Part shown: positions 34,789 through 43,844 of the stretch, one piece after another
Layout: each line of letters starts with the position of its first letter
Position numbering within the stretch: position 1 is the stretch's first letter
Source of the DNA: Stappia sp.
Lineage (GTDB): Bacteria > Pseudomonadota > Alphaproteobacteria > Rhizobiales > Stappiaceae
Assembly: GCA_002722295.1 (NCBI GenBank)
Contig: PBLF01000030.1
Span: 181,689 to 245,688, forward strand
Length of the DNA stretch: 64,000 nucleotides
Reading direction: 5' to 3'
Position numbers and translations under genes: made by a program
The notes under the pieces: generated by a model
The model's database searches: none
The model's input: only the letters and a program-made list of their open reading frames with translations
What the model was told of the DNA's origin: nothing

Positions 34789-37245
34789 ATGATCCAGTCC
34801 GATGCCGTTCCCACGCACCAGCCTGACACCCATGCGCCCGACATCGACCCGCCCGAGGGCCTGAGCAGCCGCGAGGCCGGGGCACGGCTCTCCGAGGTGG
34901 GCGAGAACGCCCTCGTGGAGCACCGGCGCACGCTGGCCGGCCGGCTCGTCGGGTTCCTGTGGGGGCCGATCCCCTGGATGATCGAGGCGGCGGCGCTGCT
35001 GTCGGCTATCCTCGGGCACTGGGAAGATCTCGCCATCATCCTCACCATGCTGGTGATCAACGCCGGCGTGGGGTTCTGGCAGGAATTCAAGGCCGACAAC
35101 GAGATCGCGCTTCTGAGGCAGCGCCTTGCGCTGACCGCGCGCGTCAGGCGTGACGGGACGTGGCAGGACATCGAGGCCCGGCTGCTCGTGCCCGGCGACC
35201 TGGTCTTCGTGCGTCTGGGCGATGTGCTTCCGGCGGACCTGAAACTTGTCTCCGGTGCCTATCTGAGTGTCGACCAGTCGGCCCTGACCGGCGAGTCTCT
35301 GCCCGTGGAAAAAGGACCCGGCGACGAGGCCTGGTCCGGGTCGGTGGCGCGCCAGGGCGAGATGACCGGTGTCGTCACGGCCACCGGCATGAACACCTAT
35401 TTCGGCAAGACCGCCGGGCTCGTGGAACAGGCGGACAGCGTCTCCCACTTCCAGAAGGCCGTGCTCAGGATCGGCAACTTCCTGATCCTTGTGACCGTCG
35501 CGCTGGTCGTGGTCATCGCCATCGCCGGCCTGTTTCGCGCGGACCCGTTCCTGGAAACGCTGCAGTTCGCGCTGATCCTCACCGTCGCCTCGATCCCGGT
35601 CGCGCTTCCCGCCGTGCTTTCGGTCACCATGGCGGTGGGGGCCGAGCGGCTCGCCCGGTTCAAGGCCATCGTCTCGCGGCTCGTCTCCATCGAGGAAATG
35701 GCGGGCATGGACATCCTGTGTTCCGACAAGACGGGCACGCTGACGAAGAACCGGCTGACGCTGGGCGCCTCGCAGCCGGCGGAGGGCGTGAGCGAGGAGG
35801 ATCTCCTGCGTGTCGCAGCCCTGGCCTGCGAGCGCGATGCGCCCGACGCGATCGATACGGCGATCCTGGCGCGCGTCCCGCAGGCGGGCGCGGACGACAG
35901 GGTGACGGCCTTTCATCCTTTCGACCCCGTCGGCAAGCGGGCGGAGGCGGAGGTTTCGGGCCCCTCTGGCGCCTATGCCGCCAGCAAGGGCGCGCCGCAG
36001 GTGATGGTTACGCTGTGTGGCCTGCCGGCGGAGGATGCGCGGCGCTGGGCCGAGGCGGTGGATGCCGCCGCGGCGCGCGGCTTTCGCGCGCTGGGTGTCG
36101 CGCGCAAGGACGCGGAGACCGGCTGGCGGTTTCTCGGGCTTCTGACGCTCTTCGATCCGCCGCGCGAGGACAGCGCGCGGACAATCGCGGAGGCGCGGGA
36201 GCTCGGCATCGACATCAAGATGATCACCGGCGACCACGAGGCCATCGCCCGCGAGGTCGCGGGGCAGGTGGGGCTGGGCACCCGCATCGCCGTGGCGGAG
36301 GACCTCTTCGGCCCCGACGGCGAGGTGGCGGGAACGGGCGGGCGGACGCTCGACGAGGTCAACGGCATCGCGCGCGTGTTTCCCGAGCACAAGTACCGGA
36401 TCGTCAGAGCCTTGCAGGACGAGGGTCACATCGTCGGAATGACCGGCGACGGGGTGAACGACGCGCCCGCGCTGAAGCAGGCAAGCGTCGGCATCGCCGT
36501 CAGCGGGGCGACGGACGCGGCCCGCGCCGCCGCCGATCTGGTGCTCACCGGCGAGGGGCTCTCCGTCATCACGACGGCGGTCGAGCAGGCACGCCAGATC
36601 TTCGAGCGCATGACGAGCTACGCCATCTACCGCATCGCCGAGACCCTGCGCCTCCTGCTGTTCATGACGCTGTCGATCCTCGTCTTCGACTTCTATCCGG
36701 TGACGGCGGTCATGGTTGTGCTTCTGGCGCTGCTGAACGACCTGCCGATCATGGCCATCGCCTATGACAATGCGCCGGTGGCGCGCGCGCCGGTGCGCTG
36801 GGACATGGGGCGCGTCCTCACGATCGCCAGCGTTCTGGGCGTTTACGGCGTCATCGAGAGCTTCGTCCTCTTCTGGGTCCTGCGGGACTACATGAACCTG
36901 GCGCCGGACATGGTGCAGGCGCTGATCTTCCTGAAGCTGCTCGTTTCCGGCCACATGACCATCTACCTGACCCGCAACAGCGGTTTCGTGTGGGAAAAGC
37001 CCTGGCCGAGCTGGAAGCTGGTCGTGCCGTCCGAGGCCACCCAGCTCGCCGGAACGCTGATCGTGGTCTACGGGCTCTTCATGGCGCCAACCGGCTGGGG
37101 GCCGGCGCTTCTGGTGTGGGCCTACGCTCTCGTGTCCTTCCTGCTCGCCAGCGCGGTGAAGGTCGGTGTCCTGCGGCTTCTGCGGCGCGGAAGCCTGCGC
37201 CACCGCCGGCATCTCGCGCGGGTGAGCGCGCATCTCGGTCGCTGA
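34789..37245 (+). CDS. Plasma-membrane-type H+-exporting P-type ATPase (type IIIA)
   Basis: An 818-residue P-type ATPase. Phosphorylation motif CSDKTGTLTKNRL, actuator motif LTGESLPVEKGPG, hinge MTGDGVNDAPALKQASVGIAVSGATDAARAAADLVLT and membrane signature VASIPVALPAVLSVTMAVGAERLAR are those of plant and fungal plasma-membrane H+-ATPases, which pump protons out at the cost of ATP. Six C-terminal helices follow. No N-terminal metal domains are present. GGAAGTGAG precedes ATG 34789. The long C-terminal autoinhibitory tail of plants is absent. The PhaC-like gene starts 34 bases downstream, suggesting an operon, perhaps for acid or energy stress. Confidence 0.95.
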   Translation: MIQSDAVPTHQPDTHAPDIDPPEGLSSREAGARLSEVGENALVEHRRTLAGRLVGFLWGPIPWMIEAAALLSAILGHWEDLAIILTMLVINAGVGFWQEFKADNEIALLRQRLALTARVRRDGTWQDIEARLLVPGDLVFVRLGDVLPADLKLVSGAYLSVDQSALTGESLPVEKGPGDEAWSGSVARQGEMTGVVTATGMNTYFGKTAGLVEQADSVSHFQKAVLRIGNFLILVTVALVVVIAIAGLFRADPFLETLQFALILTVASIPVALPAVLSVTMAVGAERLARFKAIVSRLVSIEEMAGMDILCSDKTGTLTKNRLTLGASQPAEGVSEEDLLRVAALACERDAPDAIDTAILARVPQAGADDRVTAFHPFDPVGKRAEAEVSGPSGAYAASKGAPQVMVTLCGLPAEDARRWAEAVDAAAARGFRALGVARKDAETGWRFLGLLTLFDPPREDSARTIAEARELGIDIKMITGDHEAIAREVAGQVGLGTRIAVAEDLFGPDGEVAGTGGRTLDEVNGIARVFPEHKYRIVRALQDEGHIVGMTGDGVNDAPALKQASVGIAVSGATDAARAAADLVLTGEGLSVITTAVEQARQIFERMTSYAIYRIAETLRLLLFMTLSILVFDFYPVTAVMVVLLALLNDLPIMAIAYDNAPVARAPVRWDMGRVLTIASVLGVYGVIESFVLFWVLRDYMNLAPDMVQALIFLKLLVSGHMTIYLTRNSGFVWEKPWPSWKLVVPSEATQLAGTLIVVYGLFMAPTGWGPALLVWAYALVSFLLASAVKVGVLRLLRRGSLRHRRHLARVSAHLGR

Positions 37246-37279
37246 CACGCGCGGCGATCCGGTTCCTGAGGAGACTGCC

Positions 37280-38431
37280 ATGACATCGACCCGACATCAT
37301 GCGACGCACGGAAAGAAGGGCGCCGCCGCCACGCCCGCCACGCCGACGTTCATTCCCGCCTTCTGGCCCATGCAGCTTGCGGCGAAGATGGTGGAGGAGG
37401 GGCTGGACATCGCCGCGCGCAACGCCGCTTTCGCCCATGAGGCGGTGAAGCTTCAGGGCGGCATCGCGCCGAAGCTTGCCACGCAAAACCGGGTGCGGCT
37501 GGAGCTGCGCACCATGCAGCTTCGCGACTACGGCGATCCCGATGCCGGCGGCATCCCGACGCTCGTGGATGCCCCGCACGCCGGCCACACCGCCATGATC
37601 GCCGACTATGCGCCGGGCCAGAGCCTGATCTCGACGCTGCTGGAGAACGGCCATTCCCATGTGGCGCTGACCGACTGGCGCACCGCGACGCCCGACATGA
37701 AGGATCTCGAGATCGACAACTATCTCGAGGAGGTTCTCGCGGCCATCGAGGATCTCGGCGGGCGGGTCAACCTGGTCGGCCTGTGCCAGGGCGGATGGGT
37801 CTCGGCGATGATCGCCGCGCGCTTCCCCGAGAAGGTGAACACGCTGGTGCTCGCCGGCGCGCCCATCGACACGGATGCCGGCGACGGGCCCATCCGCAAG
37901 ATGGTGCAATCCTCGCCGCTCTCGTTCTACGAGGAACTGGTCGCGCTCGGCGACGGCCTGATGCTCGGCTCCTTCATGCTGCAGGGCTGGAAGAACATGC
38001 ATCCCGAGCAGCATTATTTCGAGGAATTCGTCGACCTCTACGAGCACATCGACGATCCCGCCTATATTGCCAAGAAGGAAACCTTCGAGAGCTGGTACGA
38101 GAACCCCATCGACCTGCCGGGGCGCTGGTACCTGCAGGTGATCGAACAGCTCTTCCAGCAAAACAGGCTGGCGAAGGGCGAGTTCGTGGCGCTGGGCCGC
38201 AAGCTCGACCTCAAGGCGATCACATGCCCGGTGTATCTTCTTGGAGGCGCGGCGGACGACATCACCACGCCGGAGCAGGTGCTGAACGCGGCCGGTCTCG
38301 TGGGCACGCCCGACGGCGAGATCGAAAGCAAGGTCGTTCCCGGCGGTCATATCGGCCTGTTCATGGGCTCGCACACGCTGACGGAGCACTGGCCCGGCAT
38401 CGCGCGCTGGATCGCGCAACGCTCGGCCTGA
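37280..38431 (+). CDS. PhaC-like alpha/beta hydrolase (class III PHA synthase-like)
   Basis: A 383-residue alpha/beta hydrolase whose nucleophile elbow is GLCQGG with Cys169, as in PHA synthases, not Ser as in ordinary lipases. The acid is Asp in GGAADDITTPEQ and the base His in VPGGHIGLFMGS, close to the class III PhaC pattern. Residues 95-150 (DAPHAGHTAMIADYAPGQSL) resemble the substrate-entry region of this group. It may polymerise or cleave hydroxyacyl esters. No phaE, phaR or phasin gene is nearby, and it follows an H+-ATPase gene, an unusual partner. Function is therefore uncertain. Confidence 0.8.
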   Translation: MTSTRHHATHGKKGAAATPATPTFIPAFWPMQLAAKMVEEGLDIAARNAAFAHEAVKLQGGIAPKLATQNRVRLELRTMQLRDYGDPDAGGIPTLVDAPHAGHTAMIADYAPGQSLISTLLENGHSHVALTDWRTATPDMKDLEIDNYLEEVLAAIEDLGGRVNLVGLCQGGWVSAMIAARFPEKVNTLVLAGAPIDTDAGDGPIRKMVQSSPLSFYEELVALGDGLMLGSFMLQGWKNMHPEQHYFEEFVDLYEHIDDPAYIAKKETFESWYENPIDLPGRWYLQVIEQLFQQNRLAKGEFVALGRKLDLKAITCPVYLLGGAADDITTPEQVLNAAGLVGTPDGEIESKVVPGGHIGLFMGSHTLTEHWPGIARWIAQRSA

Positions 38432-38440
38432 CGGACACTT

Positions 38441-38470
38441 CGGCCCGGGAGACGAAAAAGGCCCGGGCCG
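38441..38470. terminator. Hairpin between convergent PhaC-like and MFS genes
   Basis: CGGCCCGGG (38441-38449) pairs with CCCGGGCCG (38462-38470) around a 12-base loop containing GAAAAAGG. It lies between convergent stops and may serve both directions, though neither side has a clear T run. Confidence 0.5.
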
Positions 38471-38538
38471 CTGGCAGGGCGGTCCGGGCAGTCGGGCAAT
38501 TGCCTGGCGGCGCGGAACGGGCCGGTCCGCGTGCCGGA

Positions 38539-39858
38539 TTATTCAGCCGGGCTTGCCAGCACCTTGCGGAACGGCAGCGCGACTTCGTTCCCCTCGCTCG
38601 GATCGTCGGGCACGATGCGCGCGAGGACCAGGCTCACGCAGGCCATGCCGGCACCGATCAGGAAGACGGCGGCAGGCGAAACGAGCCAGATCAGGCCGAA
38701 AGCCGCCGGAATGACCACTGCCGCGATGTGGTTGATGGTGAAGGCCACACCGGCGGTCGGCGCGATGTCGGCCGGATCGGCGATCTTCTGGAAGTAGGTC
38801 TTCATTGCGATCGCCACGGCGAAGAAGGCGTGGTCGACCACGTAGAGCGCTGCCGCCAGGTGGGCGTTGGTGACGAAGGCGTAGGTCAGGAAGACGCCGA
38901 TCAGGCCGACGTATTCCACCGTCAGCGCGGTCTTTTCGCCGACCTTGCCGATCCAGGATCCGATCTTGGGCGCCAGCAGCATGTTGAAGGTGCCGTTGAT
39001 CAGGAAAAGGCCGGCGACCTCGTGCACGTCGTAGCCGAAGCGCTCCACCATGAGGAAGCCCGCGAAGACGGTGAAGATCTGCCGCCGCGCGCCGCCCATG
39101 AAGGTCAGGGCGTAGTAGAGCCAGTAGCGGCGGCGCAGCACCAGCTTCTTGCGCTGGGGCACGCCCTCGCGAAATTGCGGGAAGGCGACCAGCAGGAAAC
39201 CGAGCACCACCAGCGTCAGCACGCCCGCGATCAGGAACACGGTCGAGAAATGCAGCTCGAACGTCTTCCAGGCAATGAAGATGATGCCGTAGGCCACGAG
39301 TTGCGCGAAGGCGCCGACGGCCAGGATCTTGCCCATGCCGGCGGCGGCCTTCTCCTTGGGAAGCCACTGCAGCGAGAGCGACTGGTTCATCGTCTCGTAG
39401 TAGTGGAAGCCCACCGACATGACGAATGTGGTCAGGTAGAAGCCCCAGGTGGTGGGGAAGTAGCCGGTCGCGGCGACGCCGATGCCCAGGAACGCGAGCG
39501 AGACATAGGCGAGCGTCTGCTCGCGCATGACCAGCAGCACGTAGATCGCCGTAAAGGCGAGGAAACCGGGAATTTCGCGGATCGACTGCTGAATGCCGAT
39601 CTCGCGGCCCGTGAAGCCGAGCTCGTGCACGGCGAAATTGTTCATCAGGTTCCACCAGGCAGCAAAGGAAAGCTGCATGGCGGCGGCCATGATCATCAGC
39701 AGCATCAAGGGCGAACGCCAGCCGGTGCCGGACGGGATCCCGTTCGGCGGACGGGAGCCGGGAACGGTGGCGCCGGCCTCCTGATAGGCGGTCGAGGGAG
39801 CGGGGCCACCCGACGGCGGCGTGCCGGCGGTCGGGGTCCCGACGGGGGGATGCGTCAT
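38539..39858 (-). CDS. MFS transporter
   Basis: A 439-residue major-facilitator protein with a Pro/Gly/Thr-rich first 40 residues and 11-12 helices (SPLMLLMIMAAAMQLSFAAWW first, WLVSPAAVFLIGAGMACVSLVLA last). It carries the phrase NNFAVHELGFTGREIGIQQSIREIPGFLAF that recurs in an uncharacterised group of proteobacterial MFS proteins. The usual GRLSDR-type loop is not obvious. Substrate unknown. It converges with the PhaC-like gene. Confidence 0.88.
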   Translation of the reverse strand: MTHPPVGTPTAGTPPSGGPAPSTAYQEAGATVPGSRPPNGIPSGTGWRSPLMLLMIMAAAMQLSFAAWWNLMNNFAVHELGFTGREIGIQQSIREIPGFLAFTAIYVLLVMREQTLAYVSLAFLGIGVAATGYFPTTWGFYLTTFVMSVGFHYYETMNQSLSLQWLPKEKAAAGMGKILAVGAFAQLVAYGIIFIAWKTFELHFSTVFLIAGVLTLVVLGFLLVAFPQFREGVPQRKKLVLRRRYWLYYALTFMGGARRQIFTVFAGFLMVERFGYDVHEVAGLFLINGTFNMLLAPKIGSWIGKVGEKTALTVEYVGLIGVFLTYAFVTNAHLAAALYVVDHAFFAVAIAMKTYFQKIADPADIAPTAGVAFTINHIAAVVIPAAFGLIWLVSPAAVFLIGAGMACVSLVLARIVPDDPSEGNEVALPFRKVLASPAE

Positions 39859-40001
39859 CGCGCGTTTCCTCGGTATCGAATGCGGCGGCCAGCTTGCGGA
39901 ATGAAACGCCAGCCAGCCATCAGTGTTTTCACTGTGATACCCGATGGACCCGTTTGCGTGTTATCGCCATTTTGTCAGATTGTATCTTTGAGACGACAGG
40001 T

Positions 40002-40027
40002 GACGGGCCTGCCGGAGCAGGCCCGTC
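40002..40027 (-). terminator. Hairpin after the second MFS gene
   Basis: GACGGGCCTG (40002-40011) pairs with CAGGCCCGTC (40018-40027) around CCGGAG, a perfect 10-bp stem 24 bases beyond the stop of the minus-strand MFS gene ending at 40051. No T run follows on the minus strand. Confidence 0.6.
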
Positions 40028-40050
40028 GGTGTCAGGTTGGCTACGGGCGA

Positions 40051-41262
40051 TCAGCCGCAAGCCGGCCGGGCTGCGGCGGCAGGGGCGGTGTCGACGCCCG
40101 CGACGACGGTGATCGCGCCCAGGACCAGCACGGACCCGCTGGCAAGGAACAGGCTCTGGACGCCGTTCAGGTCGAGGATCAGCCCGCCGAAGGCCGCGCC
40201 GAGGGCGATAGCCATGTTGATTGCCGCTACCAGCAGGCCGCCCGCGCTTTCGGCTTCCTCCGGGGCATGGCGTGAAACCCACGCCGACCAGGCCACCGGC
40301 ACCGTGCCGAAGGCGAGCCCCCAAAGCGAGATCAGGGCCAGGTCGACGACGAAGGTGCCGCCTGCCGTGGCGAGCAGGACCGCAAGGGCCGCGATTGTCA
40401 GGGGCATGATGGCGAGCGTCAGCAGGAGCGAGCGTGCCACCAGCATGCTGCCCAGGTAGTTGCCGATGAAGTTGGCGACCCCGAAGGCGAGTAGTGTCGC
40501 GGAAATCGCGGTGATGCCGATGCCCGTGACCGTCTCGAGGAACGGACGGATGTAGGTGAACAGCGACATGTGGCCGCCGAACACCATGAGAACGGCCAGC
40601 ATGGCAAGAGCGGTCCGTCGGCGAGAAATCATCTCAACCAGCATGCCGAAACGCGCCCGCCCGCGCGGCGGCAGGGGAGGCAGGGTGGCGAACTGGAACG
40701 CGAAGACCGCGAGGCCCAGCCCGGCTGCGCCGGCGAAGACGACCCGCCAGCCGAACAGGTCGCCGACGTAGCTGCCGACCGGGGCGGCGAGGATGGTCGC
40801 CGCGGAAATGCCGGACACCATGACCGACAGGGCCTTCGGCACGCTGGTTTCCGGCACGAGGCGCATGACGATGGCCGTGGAAAGGGACCAGAAGCCGCCA
40901 AGGGCGGCGCCCAGCACGAGGCGTCCGGCAAGCAGCACCTCGACACTGGTCGAAAAGGCCACGACCAGGTTGGAAAGCACCAGCAGCAGCGAAAGGCCGA
41001 GCAGCACCTTGCGCCTGTCGATCGTGCGGGTGAAGGCCGCGATGGTCAGGCTCGCGACCACGCCCATCGTCGCCGTTGCGGTGACGGCCTGGCCGGCAAC
41101 GCCCTTGCTGATCGCGAGGTCGCTTGCCATCGGCGTCAGAAGGCTTGCGGGGAGGAACTCGGCGCCAACGAGACCGAAGACGCCGAGGCTCATGGAAAAG
41201 ACCGCCGCCCAGGCAGCCGTCATGGATGCCGCCGGTGCGCCGGCGGCGTGTTCGCCATTCAT
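40051..41262 (-). CDS. MFS transporter, arabinose-efflux/DHA1 type
   Basis: A 403-residue 12-helix exporter. It has the DHA1 pattern AAWAAVFSMSLGVFGLVGAEFLPASLLTPMASDL in its first helix pair, loop motif FTRTIDRRKVLLG, and LVLGAALGGFWSLSTAIVMRLVP as antiporter-like motif C region. This resembles sugar-efflux and purine-ribonucleoside exporters (NepI, AraJ group). ATG 41262 gives the normal N-terminus. It is divergent from an AraC regulator gene 110 bases away, which likely controls it. Confidence 0.9.
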   Translation of the reverse strand: MNGEHAAGAPAASMTAAWAAVFSMSLGVFGLVGAEFLPASLLTPMASDLAISKGVAGQAVTATATMGVVASLTIAAFTRTIDRRKVLLGLSLLLVLSNLVVAFSTSVEVLLAGRLVLGAALGGFWSLSTAIVMRLVPETSVPKALSVMVSGISAATILAAPVGSYVGDLFGWRVVFAGAAGLGLAVFAFQFATLPPLPPRGRARFGMLVEMISRRRTALAMLAVLMVFGGHMSLFTYIRPFLETVTGIGITAISATLLAFGVANFIGNYLGSMLVARSLLLTLAIMPLTIAALAVLLATAGGTFVVDLALISLWGLAFGTVPVAWSAWVSRHAPEEAESAGGLLVAAINMAIALGAAFGGLILDLNGVQSLFLASGSVLVLGAITVVAGVDTAPAAAARPACG

Positions 41263-41372
41263 GTGAGGTTCCCATCGTGAGGACTGTTGTTGGGCGTTTA
41301 GATGGGTGGCGATTCCGGACGAACCATGCCACATATCTTCAAAAGTTTGACTGAAAGTCCGGAACTGGCCTC

Positions 41373-42320
41373 ATGATACCAAATCCCTCCGATCCCATCG
41401 GCGAGTTGCTCATGGGCATGAGGATGCGTGGTGCGAGTTACAGCAAGCTGCATCTCGCGCCAACCTCGGGCGTCGCGTTTCCCGCTTGCACGCGTGCGAG
41501 GTTCCACTTCATCGCCTGCGGAACGGGGCTTCTGGAGACCGGGACGGGGGAGACGATGCCGGTGTCCTGCGGCGACGCGGTGCTGCTGCCGCATGGCGGC
41601 GCACATGTGTTGATGTCGCGAGCGGGGGGCGTGGTCCGGCCCTTCGAGAGTTTCGAGACGATGCCCCTGTGTCCGGGCATGTGCGCGCTCGGGACCGGAC
41701 CGGAGGTCGGAGACGGTTCTTCGGATGGCGATGTTCTCGTGTTTTCCGCCGAGATGGAGTTCGAGTTCGACACGCTGCATCCGCTTACCGCGCTGATGCC
41801 TCGCGTCCTGCATGTCGGTCCCGCTCCGGGCGAGGAGCCGGAGGTTCGCCCGCTGCTTGATGCGATGGAGCGGGAAATGTTCGCCAACCGCGCCGGCACG
41901 GCCGGCATCCTTGCGCGGCTTGCCGAGGTCATCGCCGCGTCCGTGGTTCGAAACTGGGTCGAATGCGGCTGTGGCGACGCGACCGGCTGGGTCGCGGCCT
42001 TGCGGGACGAGAGGCTTGGCCGGGTTCTCGCGGCCCTCCACCGCGATCCGGGGCGTGACTGGACGCTTGCCGAGATGGCGACGGCGATGGGAAGCTCGCG
42101 CTCGGTTTTCGCCGAGCGGTTCGCGGCGGCGACCGGCACCACGCCGCTGCGATATGTGGCGGCGCTGCGAATGCGGCTTGCCGAACAGTGGCTGTCGCGC
42201 GACCGGCGACCGATCGACGTGGTTGCCCGGGAACTCGGCTACCAGTCGCAGGCAGCCTTCAGCCGGGCCTACAAGCGGGTGACCGGACGCTCGCCCGGTC
42301 AGTCCCGGAATGCGAGGTAG
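41373..42320 (+). CDS. AraC-family regulator (cupin_6 type)
   Basis: A 315-residue regulator. The N-terminal domain (residues 10-190) has the AraC-type cupin pattern with CGDAVLLPHGGAHVL and LPHG as the core strand, the group commonly placed next to MFS exporters. The C-terminal helix-turn-helix pair is WTLAEMATAMGSSRSVFAERF and PIDVVARELGYQSQAAFSRAYKRVTGRSPG. Start at ATG 41373. It is divergent from the DHA1-type exporter gene and probably regulates it in response to the exported compound. Confidence 0.92.
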   Translation: MIPNPSDPIGELLMGMRMRGASYSKLHLAPTSGVAFPACTRARFHFIACGTGLLETGTGETMPVSCGDAVLLPHGGAHVLMSRAGGVVRPFESFETMPLCPGMCALGTGPEVGDGSSDGDVLVFSAEMEFEFDTLHPLTALMPRVLHVGPAPGEEPEVRPLLDAMEREMFANRAGTAGILARLAEVIAASVVRNWVECGCGDATGWVAALRDERLGRVLAALHRDPGRDWTLAEMATAMGSSRSVFAERFAAATGTTPLRYVAALRMRLAEQWLSRDRRPIDVVARELGYQSQAAFSRAYKRVTGRSPGQSRNAR

Positions 42321-42421
42321 CGACATTGCCTTCGCGTCGGGACTGCGGGGCGCGCGCGATGGCACCGCCGGCGCATTGGCTGTAGGCTTGCCGGCACGTG
42401 TTTTCCTGCTTCCAAGGTCCC

Positions 42422-43198
42422 ATGATCCACCCCCTGCGCCAGGAGCGGTTTCCCGAGGAGCATCCCGACCCGATCATATCCTTCGTCGGGCTGGAGGCGG
42501 CGGGCGGCATGACGCAGCCTCATTCGCACGGCCGCGCGCAGCTCTTTCACATCACCAGGGGATCGGTGACGGTGATGACGCAGGCCGGAAGTTTCGTCGT
42601 GCCGCCGGAGCGCGCGATCTTCATTCCCCCCGGGATCACCCACAATTCGATCTATCATACCGAAACCGAGGTGCGGTTTCTCTACATGCGTCCGGAGCGG
42701 CTTCCGGCCATGCCCGACCGGCCTTTCGTGGTGCAGGTGACGCCGCTTCTGCGCGAGCTGATCCTGGGCTTCATGCGTGCCGCGCCCGACTATCCCGACG
42801 ACGGGCCGACCGCGCGGCTTTCCGCCGTTCTGGTCGACCAGATCGCGGCCTCGCATGTCGCGCCGCTGCATCTTCCCATGCCCGACGGCGAAAGATTGCG
42901 CGCGGCCCTTGCCCCGCTTGTCGAGGACCCGGCGGCGAACCTTTCGGCCGAAACGCTCGCGGCACGCGCGAACCTGTCGCTGCGGTCCTTCGAACGTCAC
43001 TTCTCGGCCCAGACCGGGCTGACCTTCCGTGCCTGGCGCCGGCAGGCGCGGTTGATGAAGGCGGTCGAGCTGCTTGCCCAGGGAGTTGCGGTCGGGGAGG
43101 TCGCCGACCGCCTCGGCTACGAGGGGCCGAGCGCTTTCGTCGCCACCTTCAAGAAAGCCTTCGGCGTCACGCCCGGGCGCTATTTCGAGGGCACCTGA
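42422..43198 (+). CDS. AraC-family regulator with N-terminal cupin
   Basis: A 258-residue regulator. The cupin part is GGMTQPHSHGRAQLFHITRG and VPPERAIFIPPGITHN; the DNA-binding part is LSAETLAARANLSLRSFERHFSAQTG and VGEVADRLGYEGPSAFVATFKKAFGVTPGRYF (described in two pieces). ATG 42422 (MIHPLRQERFPEE) has AAGG seven bases upstream; an in-frame ATG at 42398 is less well placed. It does not adjoin a clear target; it is 101 bases after another AraC gene and converges with the Lrp gene. Target unknown. Confidence 0.9.
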   Translation: MIHPLRQERFPEEHPDPIISFVGLEAAGGMTQPHSHGRAQLFHITRGSVTVMTQAGSFVVPPERAIFIPPGITHNSIYHTETEVRFLYMRPERLPAMPDRPFVVQVTPLLRELILGFMRAAPDYPDDGPTARLSAVLVDQIAASHVAPLHLPMPDGERLRAALAPLVEDPAANLSAETLAARANLSLRSFERHFSAQTGLTFRAWRRQARLMKAVELLAQGVAVGEVADRLGYEGPSAFVATFKKAFGVTPGRYFEGT

Positions 43199-43211
43199 AG
43201 CGGGCTCCCGC

Positions 43212-43676
43212 TCAGCCGGTCTCGCGGATCGGCAGCGGCCGCTGTTCCTCGATCGCTTCCATGGCGAAATAGGAGGTGACGGAATCCAGTTCCACCCCGG
43301 CGATCAGCTTCTGGTACACTGCGTCGTAGTTCGCCATGTCGCGGGTCACCACCTTGAGCAGGTAGTCGTAGTCGCCCCCGATGCGGAAGAAGTCGATCAC
43401 CTCCGGGATCGTCGAGACATGGGCCCGGAACCGCTTCAGCCAGTCGAGCGAGTGGTGGCGCGTGCGAACCATGACGAAGACGACCAGGTCGAGGCCCAGC
43501 TTCTCGCGGTCGAGGCGCGTCGTCTGGCCGGTGATCACACCGGCCTTCTTGAGCGCCTGGACGCGGTTCCAGCAGGCGTTCGGCGACAGGTTCACCAGTT
43601 CCGCAAGGGCACGCTGGGTGAGCGTTCCGTCGCGCTGAAGCAGGCGCAGAATGGCGGCGTTGAAGCGGTCGATCAT
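43212..43676 (-). CDS. Lrp/AsnC-family regulator
   Basis: A 154-residue amino-acid-responsive regulator: N-terminal helix-turn-helix (LTQRALAELVNLSPNACWNRVQALKKAG) and C-terminal RAM domain (VPEVIDFFRIGGDYDYLLKVVTRDM type). ATG 43676 (MIDRFNAAILRLLQRDG) is the family start. It is divergent from the class V aminotransferase gene with 168 bases between, a layout typical of an Lrp protein controlling an adjacent amino-acid catabolic gene. Confidence 0.93.
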   Translation of the reverse strand: MIDRFNAAILRLLQRDGTLTQRALAELVNLSPNACWNRVQALKKAGVITGQTTRLDREKLGLDLVVFVMVRTRHHSLDWLKRFRAHVSTIPEVIDFFRIGGDYDYLLKVVTRDMANYDAVYQKLIAGVELDSVTSYFAMEAIEEQRPLPIRETG

Positions 43677-43844
43677 TATCCCCGTCCTGACCGGCCCTGA
43701 TCGACCGGATTCATCGAGTTTCGCAAAATTCTGGCACAAAAAGAGACAAAATCCGGCCTATCGCAAGACAGAATTTGCAAAATCCCTGTCGCTTCCGCGC
43801 AATGGGCGCCTGGTCCATGCGCGGGCATATTCCGGAGACCGTTC

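Noticed and set aside
34747..37281. An 844-codon minus-strand open frame antisense to the H+-ATPase gene
   Set aside because: Same cause: mirror of a GC-rich gene. The plus strand carries DKTGTLT and all P-type ATPase motifs.
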